DNA of 64,000 bases from JARRKU01 sp963675565 (GTDB lineage Bacteria > Desulfobacterota > Desulfobacteria > Desulfobacterales > Desulfosarcinaceae), in the NCBI GenBank assembly GCA_963675565.2, contig CAXXYD010000004.1:992001-1056000 (forward strand), given 5' to 3'. Shown here piece by piece: positions 44,762 through 53,829 of this stretch. The first letter of the stretch is position 1. Every line of letters begins with the position of its first letter. A program made the translations under genes and the position numbers. Below the pieces are notes generated by a model. It did not search any database. It had not been told where the DNA came from and saw nothing but the letters and a program-made list of their open reading frames with translations.

Positions 44762-45763
44762 CTAAGCCATTCTGATGATGGTGCGGCCGATGTGCTTGCC
44801 CTGAAGCATCAATTCGATTTTGCTGTCCAGCGCTTCGAATGGCGCCTCCGTCGTAATGGTGTCCAGCCGGTCGATTTTCCATTCCGAAGCGAGCTTGCGC
44901 CAGATGCTCTGACGAATGGGCATGGGACAATTCTGGGAATCGATGCCGAAAAGTTTGACGCCGCGCAGGATGAAGGGATAGACGTTCAGGGGCAGCTCCG
45001 GAGAGGCCACATTTCCGCAGCAGGTCACTGCGGCCCAGGAATCGGCGGACTTGATCATGGTGGCCAGTATATCTCCGCCCACCGTGTCGATGCCGCCGGC
45101 CCAGCGGCTTTTCAATAAAGGCCGGCCGCTGGTATCCGTGGCCTCTTCGATACTGATAATCTCACTGGCACCAATGCGCTTCAGGTATTCGGACTCGTCC
45201 GCGACCCCATTGACGGCCGTTATCGTGTACCCCAGTTTGGACAAAATGGACACCGCAATACTGCCCACGCCACCGGTCGCACCGGATACCAGGACATTTC
45301 CGGCCTCGGGCCGCACACCGCCTTCCAGCATCTGCCACACGGACAAACCGGCGGTGAATCCCGCCGTGCCGAATATCATGGCCTCCCGCGAGGACAATCC
45401 GTCGGGTTGCGGTACCACCCATCCGGACGGCACCCGGATGTACTGGCCGTATCCGCCGGGGGTGTTCATGCCCAGATCGTAGGATGTGACGATCACTTTA
45501 TCGCCGGGGCTGAAAGTCGGATCCGTGCTCTGGGCCACGATGCCGGCGGCATCGATGCCGGGAGTGTGCGGGTATTTGCGGGTCACCCCCGGGTTTCCGG
45601 TGGCCGAAAGGACATCCTTGTAGTTCACAGATGAATAAAGAACCTGCACCAGCACTTCGCCTTCCGGCAGATCCGCAATCTTTTTTTCCTGGATGGACCG
45701 AACGAAGGTGTTGTCCGCTGTTTTGGTAACGACCATGGCCTGAAATGTTTGAGGTAGTGTCAT
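44762..45763 (-). CDS. YhdH/AcuI-type NADPH-dependent acrylyl-CoA reductase-like protein
   Basis: 333 residues of the MDR superfamily: GroES-like N-domain (VNYKDVLSATGNPGVTRKYPHTPGIDAAGIV) and Rossmann nucleotide site VLVSGATGGVGSIAVSILSKLGY near 155. The DLGMNTPGGYGQYIRVP and FGTAGFTAGLSV signatures belong to the YhdH/AcuI family, which lacks the catalytic zinc of alcohol dehydrogenases. AcuI reduces acrylyl-CoA to propionyl-CoA. It lies 138 bp downstream of an HMG-CoA-lyase-like gene. Function in this organism is inferred from family. Confidence 0.85.
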   Translation of the reverse strand: MTLPQTFQAMVVTKTADNTFVRSIQEKKIADLPEGEVLVQVLYSSVNYKDVLSATGNPGVTRKYPHTPGIDAAGIVAQSTDPTFSPGDKVIVTSYDLGMNTPGGYGQYIRVPSGWVVPQPDGLSSREAMIFGTAGFTAGLSVWQMLEGGVRPEAGNVLVSGATGGVGSIAVSILSKLGYTITAVNGVADESEYLKRIGASEIISIEEATDTSGRPLLKSRWAGGIDTVGGDILATMIKSADSWAAVTCCGNVASPELPLNVYPFILRGVKLFGIDSQNCPMPIRQSIWRKLASEWKIDRLDTITTEAPFEALDSKIELMLQGKHIGRTIIRMA

Positions 45764-45901
45764 GGGCTGCTCCTTTTTGTCGGAGCGGACAGGTCACCGC
45801 TCCAGTGTTCAGTGTTAAGTTTCAATGTGTTTCCATAATACATCTAAACCCGCATCTCGACAGTTGACCTTGTTTTGGGGGGTCGTTCCAGAATTTTTAT
45901 C

Positions 45902-46849
45902 TCAGCATTCAGATGGCGGCATGATTTTCCCGCGCCGGACCGGATCGGCCTTTCCGATCATGGCCGGCAGCACCTTCCCCAGTTGGGCGGCCAGCCATCG
46001 GGAGTCACGGATCAGGGCATCCAGATCGATGCCGGTGTCAACGCCCATGCCGTGAAACATGTGGACCAGGTCTTCCGTGGCGATGTTGCCCATGGCGCCC
46101 GGGGAAAATGGACAACCGCCGATCCCCCCCAGGGAAGCGTCGAAACGGCGTATACCGGCTTCAAAAGCGGCATAGGCATTGGCGTAACCCGTGTTGCGGG
46201 TGTTGTGCAGGTGAATGCCCGGTTTGCAGCCGGAATGGTGCCCCCCCAACAGCGGGATGAGCTGCCGGCAGAGCGCCCCGACCTGGTGCGGGAACCCCAC
46301 ACCGGTGGTATCCGCCAGCACGATTTCATCGGCACCGAGGGCGGCCATGGCATCAGCTATGGCCAATACCCGCCCCGGGTCCACATGGCCTTCATAGGGA
46401 CACCCGAAAGCGGCCCCGATGATCACGCCGAAAGCGGTGTGCGTCGATTGGGCCATTTGCGCGATCTGGTCGAAATCGTCAAGGGACTCGGCCACGGATC
46501 GTTTAAAATTGGCCCTGTTCAGGGACTCGCTGGCCAGCACGGCCAGCCGGACATGTCTCATTCCCGCCTTTACCGCCGTTTCAAAGCCGCGCCGGTTGGG
46601 GACCAGGGCAGTGTAATGCACACCGGCAGTGAAATCCAGGGCACTGCACAGCGCTTGGACATCTGCCATTTGGGGAACGCGTCGCGGGTCGACAAAAGAG
46701 CCGATCTCTATAGTGCCCAGCCCCGCTTTTTCAAGCCTGCCGATGAGTTCCAGACGCACATCGGCCGGCAGCACCGCACACTCCATCTGGAGCCCGTCCC
46801 GGGGAGAAACATCCACAATGTCGCAATCGCTGGCCATAATAACCTTCAT
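45902..46849 (-). CDS. Hydroxymethylglutaryl-CoA lyase family protein
   Basis: 315 residues, DRE-TIM metallolyase fold: DVSPRDGLQ at the N-terminus (metal Asp and catalytic Arg), EIGSFVDPRRVPQMAD, LADTTGVGFP, and HLHNTRNTGYAN with metal-binding His residues. GGCPFSPGAMGNIATEDLVHM near the C-terminus contains the catalytic loop Cys. It cleaves HMG-CoA, or a related 3-hydroxyacyl-CoA, to acetyl-CoA and a keto acid. The start codon overlaps the stop of the DUF362 gene (4 bases), so it is translationally coupled to it. Confidence 0.9.
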   Translation of the reverse strand: MKVIMASDCDIVDVSPRDGLQMECAVLPADVRLELIGRLEKAGLGTIEIGSFVDPRRVPQMADVQALCSALDFTAGVHYTALVPNRRGFETAVKAGMRHVRLAVLASESLNRANFKRSVAESLDDFDQIAQMAQSTHTAFGVIIGAAFGCPYEGHVDPGRVLAIADAMAALGADEIVLADTTGVGFPHQVGALCRQLIPLLGGHHSGCKPGIHLHNTRNTGYANAYAAFEAGIRRFDASLGGIGGCPFSPGAMGNIATEDLVHMFHGMGVDTGIDLDALIRDSRWLAAQLGKVLPAMIGKADPVRRGKIMPPSEC

Positions 46850-47964
46850 GATTGCGGTTTTTCACCGGTCAATCGTCTGCGTATCTTTCCCAGAATGGGT
46901 TCCCGGGCGCAAATGGCACCGTGCAGGCAGACTTCCAGGCAGCAATAGCATCGAATACAGCGGTCGTAGTCGAACTGAATGCCCCGGGTGTTATGGCTGA
47001 TGACCTTCGCCGGGCATATTTTCCAGCATTCGCCGCACAGTTTGCAGGCATCATTGTCCACCACCGGTTTCTGGATCACATAGTTGCGCATCAACCGGCT
47101 GAGAAAATCCGGACCCATGCTCAGGGAGCTGAGCTGCGGAAAATGGAAATCATCCACAATGTGGATATCGCCATCCACGTGCACGCCCCCACTGAAATAA
47201 CCCAGTTCGCCGGACAACCGGCAGGTCAGCAGCGCTTTCGGGTCCAACCCCAAAAGGGTACTGATGGTTTTGTCCACAGCGTAGCCATCGACGCCGCCGA
47301 TCAACAGGCCCAGCTCACGGGGTGTTCCGCTTCTACCCGGTCCCTGGCCTTCGAGGGCCGTGATGCCATCCACAATGGTAAACGCCGGGCGCACGGCCTG
47401 GTAAATCTGCACCAGCAGCCGGGCAAACAGCGCCCGGTCAACGCCGGCGCGCAAATGCCATTCCGATTTCCGCAGCCCGACAATGGCGCCGAACATGTTT
47501 TTCACCCCCAGGGTCAGGGTCATATGCACGTGGGTTTTGAGCTTGGCCAGGTTGATCACCTTGTCCGCTTCCATTATGTCCCGGGCAATGTCAACCTTGC
47601 CGAAGGGTTCACCGATATCCACCGCCACCGAATCTTTCAGGGGCTTCAAATCCACATCCAGATCGTTCAATGCCTTGAAGTATCCGCCCTGGCGGACAAT
47701 TTTATGAAAATTGCCCGCCGCCGGACTGTCGGACACCTGAACAACGGCCCCCCGGTCAAGGAGGTATTCCACCACAATGCGCACAATCTGCGGGTGGGTC
47801 ACGATGGCCTTCTCCGGCGCCGCCGGCAGGAGCATATTGGGCTTGACCAGTACCCGCTCTCCTCTGCAAATCCAGTTCCTGCCCCGGCTGTCCAGCAATT
47901 CATGAATCAGCGGCCGCAGGATGTCCGGGGCGTATGTCGCTTTTCGAATAAAGACTTGGGTCAT
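46846..47964 (-). CDS. DUF362 protein with C-terminal 2x[4Fe-4S] ferredoxin domain
   Basis: Start placed at ATG 47964 (372 residues, MTQVFIRKA); 48030 is an in-frame alternative. The DUF362 core (VLVKPNMLLPAAPEKAIVTHPQIVRIVVEYLLDRGA, VINLAKLKTHVHMTLTLGVKNMFGAIVG) is followed by CKLCGECWKICP and CIRCYCCLEVC, two [4Fe-4S] binding sets (about residues 305-345). The domain occurs in anaerobes and is thought to handle electron transfer or metal centres; its exact reaction is not known. Co-transcribed with the HMG-CoA lyase gene (4-base overlap). Confidence 0.8.
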   Translation of the reverse strand: MTQVFIRKATYAPDILRPLIHELLDSRGRNWICRGERVLVKPNMLLPAAPEKAIVTHPQIVRIVVEYLLDRGAVVQVSDSPAAGNFHKIVRQGGYFKALNDLDVDLKPLKDSVAVDIGEPFGKVDIARDIMEADKVINLAKLKTHVHMTLTLGVKNMFGAIVGLRKSEWHLRAGVDRALFARLLVQIYQAVRPAFTIVDGITALEGQGPGRSGTPRELGLLIGGVDGYAVDKTISTLLGLDPKALLTCRLSGELGYFSGGVHVDGDIHIVDDFHFPQLSSLSMGPDFLSRLMRNYVIQKPVVDNDACKLCGECWKICPAKVISHNTRGIQFDYDRCIRCYCCLEVCLHGAICAREPILGKIRRRLTGEKPQS

Positions 47965-48157
47965 GGCGGTGGATATCTTCCGTTGCGATTGGCGGTCCCG
48001 CATTGTAACCTGGCAGAGGCGGGCGGTCATTTACAAAAGCCGCATCCATTGATACAGCTGCGGCAATGGCAATAGCGCTTTCGGTTTTATTGCCGGAGAA
48101 TAGTATCGATGGTGACCATTATCAAGGAATTATTGCTCAGCAGACCGGACACCCCTG

Positions 48158-49321
48158 ATGAATCTGGAAAAACGAATCAAGCGCCATGTCATCGGTTCAC
48201 GGCTCGATTTTTTCGCTGCCACACTGCCCGGCTGCGAGGCCCCCTGCCGCCGAACCCTGGAATCGCTGTCAGATACCATTGCAGTGCAGCAGACCATTCG
48301 GGGGGGCGTCCTGTTCAGCGGTCGGCTGACCGATCTGTATCTTGCCAATCTGCACTTGAGAACAGCCGGACGGGTATTGATGCGACTGGCGTCGTTCAAG
48401 GCAACGACCTTTCACCAACTGGAAAAAAAGGTGTCGGCCGTCCCATGGGCCCTTTATCTCACATCCGGCGCCATTCCGGCCCGTCAGGCCGCAGCGCACC
48501 ACTCCCGCCTCCACCACTCCGGGGCCATTGAAGAGCGCACCGGTCAGGGTATTGCCGCACACTGGAAGGCCCTGGCCATCCCAACTTTTGCTGAAACGAA
48601 CCAGCGCCTTTTCATACGGCTGCAGGACGACACGGTCACCATCTCTCTGGACAGCAGCGGAGAAAACCTCTACCGCCGGGGTCTGAAAACCCACTGCGCA
48701 AAGGCACCCCTGAGGGAAACCACGGCGGCATTCATCCTGGCCCATTGCGGTTACCGCCCGGATCAAGTCCTTGTGGACCCCATGTGCGGTTCGGGCACCT
48801 TCAGCCTGGAAGCGGCTTTGATCGCCAAAGCCATTCCGCCCGGATTTTCTCGCCGGTTTGCATTTATGCAATGGCCCGCTTTCCGGCCCCGGCACTGGCA
48901 GTATCTCAAAAAAACGGCCGCCCGCGAAATCCGGCAAATCGAACGCCCCCTGATCCGGGCGTCGGATATCGATCCATCGGCGTGCGACGATTTGTCCGCC
49001 TGTGCGGCCCGCAACGGTCTGCGGGATGCCCTTCAGGTCCGCCGGCAGGACTTTTTCAGCCTGCGTCCGGACGAAATAGGCGGCCGCCCGGGGCTCGTCG
49101 TCCTGAATCCGCCATATGGGCGGCGTCTCGGCGCTGAAACCGGTGTCGAGGCCATGTACCGGCAAATCGCCGCCAAACTGACCCATGACTTTAAAAACTG
49201 GCAAATCGCCCTGCTGGTCCCCACCCGGGACCTGGCCCGGAGACTGCCGCTACAGCAAATGCAGGCCGTGCCCTTGCATCACGGCGGCCTGGCGTTAACC
49301 CTGCTCACGGGCAGGGTGTGA
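48158..49321 (+). CDS. THUMP-domain RNA methyltransferase (RlmL/YpsC type)
   Basis: 387 residues. N-terminal THUMP-like RNA-binding region (FFAATLPGCEAPCRRTLESL...GGVLFSG, LYLANLHLRTAGRVLMRL), then a Rossmann methyltransferase: VDPMCGSGTFSLEAALIA (SAM site), ASDIDPSACDDL, and the catalytic NPPYGRRLG typical of N2-guanine methyltransferases. It probably makes m2G in 23S rRNA, as RlmL's N-terminal half does. Cytoplasmic. The stop overlaps the possible GTG start of the cupin gene. Confidence 0.88.
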   Translation: MNLEKRIKRHVIGSRLDFFAATLPGCEAPCRRTLESLSDTIAVQQTIRGGVLFSGRLTDLYLANLHLRTAGRVLMRLASFKATTFHQLEKKVSAVPWALYLTSGAIPARQAAAHHSRLHHSGAIEERTGQGIAAHWKALAIPTFAETNQRLFIRLQDDTVTISLDSSGENLYRRGLKTHCAKAPLRETTAAFILAHCGYRPDQVLVDPMCGSGTFSLEAALIAKAIPPGFSRRFAFMQWPAFRPRHWQYLKKTAAREIRQIERPLIRASDIDPSACDDLSACAARNGLRDALQVRRQDFFSLRPDEIGGRPGLVVLNPPYGRRLGAETGVEAMYRQIAAKLTHDFKNWQIALLVPTRDLARRLPLQQMQAVPLHHGGLALTLLTGRV

Positions 49322-49335
49322 AAGGAACACATCGG

Positions 49336-49677
49336 ATGCTTTTTTCATCGAACCTGTTTGAATCCATTCCCGGAATCCTGCCGCAAGAATCTGTCCAGGA
49401 AATCGCCAGCCGTTCCGGCATAACCATCGAACGCATTGTCAGTGCGGGGCATCGCTCACCGGAAGGATTCTGGTACGACCAGGATTGGGACGAATGGGTG
49501 CTTTTGGTCAGCGGCACTGCCGGCCTGCAAATCGAGGAACAACCGGACATTGTTCAACTGCACCCCGGCGACCATCTGATGATTCCGGCCCACACCCGGC
49601 ACCGGGTGGCCTGGACGGACAAAAAGCACCGGACCATTTGGCTGGCCGTGCATATTCATTCCGTTAAGAATCTGTGA
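49336..49677 (+). CDS. Small cupin-domain protein
   Basis: 113 residues from ATG 49336, with AAAGGA nine bases upstream; a GTG at 49318 overlapping the previous stop is the alternative. Cupin motifs: EGFWYDQDWDEWVLLVSGTAGL and LHPGDHLMIPAHTRHRVAWTD. It probably binds a metal through His and Glu residues. Function unknown. It follows the RNA methyltransferase closely and precedes an exporter gene by 94 bp. Confidence 0.8.
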   Translation: MLFSSNLFESIPGILPQESVQEIASRSGITIERIVSAGHRSPEGFWYDQDWDEWVLLVSGTAGLQIEEQPDIVQLHPGDHLMIPAHTRHRVAWTDKKHRTIWLAVHIHSVKNL

Positions 49678-49771
49678 TACAAGAAAGGCACAGCATGGGG
49701 CGGTCATAGACCGGCCGCCCCGTTTCCGCCCGCAGCGGGAACCGGACAACACCATCAGCGGAGGAGTTTCA

Positions 49772-50818
49772 ATGCGCTCAACCGAAATCGTCATCGCAAC
49801 GGCCGCCTGTGTGGTGATTATCGCCGGAATGAAAGCCGCAACCGTTGTGCTTGTGCCGTTTTTGCTATCGGCCTTTATCGCCATCATCAGCGCACCGCCC
49901 ATGTTCTGGCTGCAGCGCAAGGGCGTTCCCGCCACCCTTGCCGTATTGATCGTGGTGCTGGTCACCTTGGGCTTGGGGGTGCTGGTGGGCACTCTGGTGG
50001 GGCAATCCATCAACGATTTTTCCCATGACCTGCCGGTTTACCAGGCCAAGATCAAAGCGCAGACCGGCACCTTGCTGGCCTATGCAAACCGGTTCGGCCT
50101 GGACACTCGTTCCTTGGCCATCACGGAAGTATTTGACCCCGGCGCGGCCATGAAGCTGGTTGCAACCGTGCTCAATGGACTGGGCAATGTTCTGACCAAC
50201 GGATTCCTGATCCTCATGACGGTGATTTTTATCTTGCTGGAAGCGTCCAGCTTCCCGGCCAAACTTCAGGCCATCAAGGGCGCCCCGGATGCCTCACTGG
50301 TCAGATGGGAACATTTTCTGAACGACGTCAAACAATATATGGCCATCAAAACATGGGTCAGCCTGGCCACCGGCGTTCTGATCGCCGCCTGGGTGGCCGT
50401 ACTGGGTGTGGACTACCCCCTGCTTTGGGGATTGCTGGCATTCGCCCTGAACTATGTGCCCAACATCGGTTCCATTATCGCGGCGGTGCCGGCGGTCTTG
50501 CTGGCCCTGGTCCAGGTAGGGGCCCTCAAAGCCCTGATGCTTGCCGGCGGTTATGTCACCGTCAATCTGGTCATGGGAAATGCCGTCGAACCCCGTTTTA
50601 TGGGCAAAGGGCTGGGGCTGTCCACCCTGGTGGTCTTTCTTTCACTGCTGTTCTGGGGGTGGGTGCTCGGGCCGGTGGGCATGCTCCTTTCGGTGCCGCT
50701 GACTATTACGGCCAAAATCGCTCTGGACAGCCGCGAAGACACCCGCTGGCTGGCCGTTTTACTGGGACCCGAAAAAGCTGTCCACCGGGAAGCGGCATCC
50801 GGGGCGGATGACGGGTGA
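49772..50818 (+). CDS. AI-2E-family membrane protein (TqsA/PerM type)
   Basis: 348 residues, GGAGGAG ribosome site, seven to eight predicted helices with a long central hydrophilic segment (about 65-150). Typical family stretches are the N-terminal FLLSAFIAIISAPPMFWLQRKGVPATLAVLI and late YVPNIGSIIAAVPAVLLALVQ. The VNLVMGNAVEPRFMGKGLGLSTLVVFLSLLFWGWVLGPVGMLLSVPLT segment is the most conserved part. Members export small signals or act in ion homeostasis; substrate unknown. Confidence 0.9.
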   Translation: MRSTEIVIATAACVVIIAGMKAATVVLVPFLLSAFIAIISAPPMFWLQRKGVPATLAVLIVVLVTLGLGVLVGTLVGQSINDFSHDLPVYQAKIKAQTGTLLAYANRFGLDTRSLAITEVFDPGAAMKLVATVLNGLGNVLTNGFLILMTVIFILLEASSFPAKLQAIKGAPDASLVRWEHFLNDVKQYMAIKTWVSLATGVLIAAWVAVLGVDYPLLWGLLAFALNYVPNIGSIIAAVPAVLLALVQVGALKALMLAGGYVTVNLVMGNAVEPRFMGKGLGLSTLVVFLSLLFWGWVLGPVGMLLSVPLTITAKIALDSREDTRWLAVLLGPEKAVHREAASGADDG

Positions 50819-50891
50819 CCGCCAAATTGTCTTGCGGCAAAAGCAGTGCCCGGCTAACATAGACCCAATTTTAATGGTTTCGTAAAAAGTT

Positions 50892-51767
50892 ATGAACAAA
50901 CTCAAAGCCTACATTCAATTGTGCCGGCCGCATCAGTACGTCAAAAACGGATTCATCTGGCTGCCCATCTTTTTCGGGTACCGGCTCACCGAACCGCAGG
51001 CCGTCGCCATGACTTTCCTGGCGTTTGTGGCCTTCAGCCTGATGTCCAGCGCCATATATGCCATCAACGACCTCAAGGACCGGGAGGATGACCGCCGGCA
51101 TCCGGTCAAAAAGAATCGCCCCATCGCCAGGGGCGACTTAAGTCCGGCAGATGCCGTGCGCACGGCCTTGTTTCTCTTTGCCACCGCCCTGGCCGTCGCA
51201 TATGTTTGGCTTCCCACAGCCAGCTTTTTCGTGCTCATGGCCTATATGCTCCTGAACATCGCTTACTCCCAGGGGCTCAAGCATATCCCCATCATCGATA
51301 TCGTCTGCATTGCCGCAGGTTTCGTACTGCGTATTTTTGCAGGCTGCACCGCCACGCAGGTGCCCATCAGTCCGTGGATTGTCATCATGACCTTCCTGCT
51401 GGCCCTTTTCCTGGCCCTGGCCAAACGCCGGGACGACCTTTTACTGACGGACCAGGGTATAGGGGTGCGCAAAGCCATCGACGGGTACAACCTGGAATTT
51501 ATCTCCCTGGCCATGGGCACCATGGCGTCGGTCATCATCGTGGCCTATATTTTATACACGGTGTCCCCCGAAATTGTCGCCAAACATGGCACCCACAACT
51601 TGTATATCACCGGTATATGGGTATTGCTGGGCCTTCTGCGCTATTTGCAAATCACTTTTGTGGAAGAAAAAAGCGGTTCGCCCAGCCTGGTGCTGATGAA
51701 AGACATCCTGCTTCAGGCCGTTATTGTCTTGTGGCTGGTAAATATTTTTATTTTACTCTATCGATAG
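50892..51767 (+). CDS. UbiA-family decaprenyl-phosphate phosphoribosyltransferase-like prenyl transferase
   Basis: 291 residues, nine predicted membrane helices. The first Asp motif is NDLKDREDDRRHP, with the basic HPVKKNRPIARG after it; the second is AKRRDDLL. The set NDxxDxxxDxxHPxKxxRP identifies the DPPR-synthase branch (Rv3806c-like), which joins phosphoribose from PRPP to polyprenyl phosphate at the inner membrane. The next two genes encode DprE1- and DprE2-like enzymes, so this is the first step of polyprenyl-phosphate-arabinose synthesis. Confidence 0.85.
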   Translation: MNKLKAYIQLCRPHQYVKNGFIWLPIFFGYRLTEPQAVAMTFLAFVAFSLMSSAIYAINDLKDREDDRRHPVKKNRPIARGDLSPADAVRTALFLFATALAVAYVWLPTASFFVLMAYMLLNIAYSQGLKHIPIIDIVCIAAGFVLRIFAGCTATQVPISPWIVIMTFLLALFLALAKRRDDLLLTDQGIGVRKAIDGYNLEFISLAMGTMASVIIVAYILYTVSPEIVAKHGTHNLYITGIWVLLGLLRYLQITFVEEKSGSPSLVLMKDILLQAVIVLWLVNIFILLYR

Positions 51768-51787
51768 CCAATGGCTGATTAAAACAC

Positions 51788-53092
51788 ATGCGCCAGATAA
51801 AACTTCACGGATGGGGACGCTATCCGGTTATTGCGGCTGAAAGCGCCCTGTTCGAAACCACGGCACAGGCCGAACGGTTGCTGGACAGCGGCGAAAACTG
51901 GATTGCCCACGGCATGGGCAAAAGCTATGGCGACAGCGCTTTGAGTGACCGGGTGCTGTGCACCCGGCGGTTCAACAAACTGCTGGCCTTTGACGCCGCC
52001 CAGGGTGTCGTCACATGCGAAAGCGGCATCAGTCTGGCGGAACTCATCGATATCTTTCTGCCCAGGGGATGGTTCCTGAAAGTCACGCCGGGAACCAAAC
52101 TGATCAGTGTCGGCGGGGCCATTGCCGCCGACGTGCACGGCAAGAACCACCATGTGGCCGGATGCTTCAGCACCTCGGTGCTCTCCTTCCGGCTCATGCT
52201 GGCCGATGGTACGGTGGTATCCTGCAGCCCCACCCGGCATACCGACCTGTTCCGCGCCACCTGCGGCGGCATGGGACTGACCGGATTAATCCTGGACGCT
52301 ACCCTGCAGCTGCTGCCGGTTCGCGGCGCCGGCATCCGGGAGCGTATCACCCGCTGCGGCAGCCTGGCCGAGGTATTCGACCAGTTCGAGGCCCAGCGCC
52401 ATATAGACTATTCCGTGGCATGGATCGACTGCCTGGCCCGGGGTTCCGCGTTGGGACGCTCGGTACTGATGGTGGGTGCGCATCACAATGACGAGGACCT
52501 GTTGCCCGCGCAAAAGCGCAGAAGCGCCATCCCCATAGACTGCCCCGGATTTTTGTTGAACCAATATTCGGTGAAGCTGTTCAACCACCTGTATTACCAT
52601 GCCCACCCATCCACGGAGGGCCGGATCGCCAGCATCGATGCTTTCTTCTATCCCTTGGACCGAATTGCGCACTGGAATCGCATGTACGGCACACAGGGTT
52701 TTACCCAGTACCAGTTCGTGCTTCCCAAAAAGGCCAGCTACGAAGGTCTTCAAGCCATCTTGAACCGGATTGCCGTATCGGGCAACGGCAGTTTTCTGGC
52801 TGTGCTGAAACTTTTCGGTGCCGGCAACGACAATCTGCTCTCCTTCCCCATGAAAGGCTATACCCTGGCTCTGGATTTCAAAATCAGGCCCCGTCTGTTT
52901 CCCTTGCTGGATGAACTGGACCGCATGGTGCTCGACCATGGCGGCCGGCTCTACCTGGCCAAGGATGTACGCATGCACAGCAATGTTTTGGAAAAAGGCT
53001 ATCCGCGGGCCGGGGCGTTCAAATCGATTCGGCGGCAATACGGCTGCACCACGAAATTCAATTCTCTGCAATCCAAACGACTGAGGTTATAA
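51788..53092 (+). CDS. dprE1: DprE1-like FAD-dependent decaprenylphosphoryl-ribose oxidase
   Basis: 434 residues. FAD-binding 4 domain: WIAHGMGKSYGDSALS, CESGISLAELIDIFLPRGWFLKVTPGTKLISVGGAIAADVHGKNHH, followed by the C-terminal ALO-type domain with DFKI and KDVRM near the end. DprE1 oxidises the C2 hydroxyl of the ribose unit to a keto intermediate. The gene is 20 bases after the UbiA gene and 3 bases before the DprE2-like gene. All three steps of the pathway are thus adjacent. Confidence 0.87.
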   Translation: MRQIKLHGWGRYPVIAAESALFETTAQAERLLDSGENWIAHGMGKSYGDSALSDRVLCTRRFNKLLAFDAAQGVVTCESGISLAELIDIFLPRGWFLKVTPGTKLISVGGAIAADVHGKNHHVAGCFSTSVLSFRLMLADGTVVSCSPTRHTDLFRATCGGMGLTGLILDATLQLLPVRGAGIRERITRCGSLAEVFDQFEAQRHIDYSVAWIDCLARGSALGRSVLMVGAHHNDEDLLPAQKRRSAIPIDCPGFLLNQYSVKLFNHLYYHAHPSTEGRIASIDAFFYPLDRIAHWNRMYGTQGFTQYQFVLPKKASYEGLQAILNRIAVSGNGSFLAVLKLFGAGNDNLLSFPMKGYTLALDFKIRPRLFPLLDELDRMVLDHGGRLYLAKDVRMHSNVLEKGYPRAGAFKSIRRQYGCTTKFNSLQSKRLRL

Positions 53093-53095
53093 ACG

Positions 53096-53827
53096 ATGAA
53101 CCTGTTGATTCTGGGGGCTAACTCCGATGTGGCCTGGGCCACTGCCAAACTATTTGCGGCAAAAACCGGGGCCGACCTGATTCTGGCATCCCGCAACCTG
53201 GAACTGCTGGAAAAGAAAGCCCGCGATCTGGAGGCCCGCTATGATATCTGTGCCCGGGCCATCGCTTTTGACGCCGTGGCCTACGACACCCACAAGGCAT
53301 TCTACGCCAGTCTGAACCCCAGGCCCGACGGGGTAGTGCTGGCATTCGGTCATATGGGAGACCAGCAGCAAGCCCAAAACACGTTCAATGCATGCCGAAA
53401 AATGATCGACGTCAATTTCACGGGAGCCGTTTCCATTCTGGAGATTGTCGCAGCGGACTTCGAGCAGCGCGGCGCCGGATTCATTGCCGGCATCAGTTCC
53501 GTGGCCGGAAACCGCGGCCGCAAGAGCAATTACATGTACGGTGCGGCCAAAGCCGCATTGACGGCCTACCTGAGCGGGCTGCGCAACCGCCTGTACAAAT
53601 CCAATGTGCACGTCATTACCGTACTGCCCGGATTCATCCAGACCAAGATGACCGAAAAGATGGAACTGCCGGGATTGTTGACGGCATCGCCGGAACAGGT
53701 GGCCGCAGACATCTATGCGGCCTATGACAAATCGCGGAACATCATCTACAGCCGATGGTTCTGGCGCTGGATCATGACCGTTATCCGGCTGATCCCCGAA
53801 ACCTTATTCAAGCGGCTGTCCCTTTAA
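53096..53827 (+). CDS. dprE2: DprE2-like short-chain dehydrogenase
   Basis: 243 residues. Rossmann start MNLLILGANSDVAWATAKLFA, active-site SSVAG...YMYGAAKAAL (Ser, Tyr and Lys), then IKTVLPGFI-type loop (VITVLPGFIQTKM). DprE2 reduces the keto intermediate to the arabinose epimer with NAD(P)H. A C-terminal hydrophobic/basic end suggests membrane association. It is followed after 2 bases by lptF, so the pathway and lipopolysaccharide export are co-transcribed. Confidence 0.87.
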   Translation: MNLLILGANSDVAWATAKLFAAKTGADLILASRNLELLEKKARDLEARYDICARAIAFDAVAYDTHKAFYASLNPRPDGVVLAFGHMGDQQQAQNTFNACRKMIDVNFTGAVSILEIVAADFEQRGAGFIAGISSVAGNRGRKSNYMYGAAKAALTAYLSGLRNRLYKSNVHVITVLPGFIQTKMTEKMELPGLLTASPEQVAADIYAAYDKSRNIIYSRWFWRWIMTVIRLIPETLFKRLSL

Positions 53828-53829
53828 GC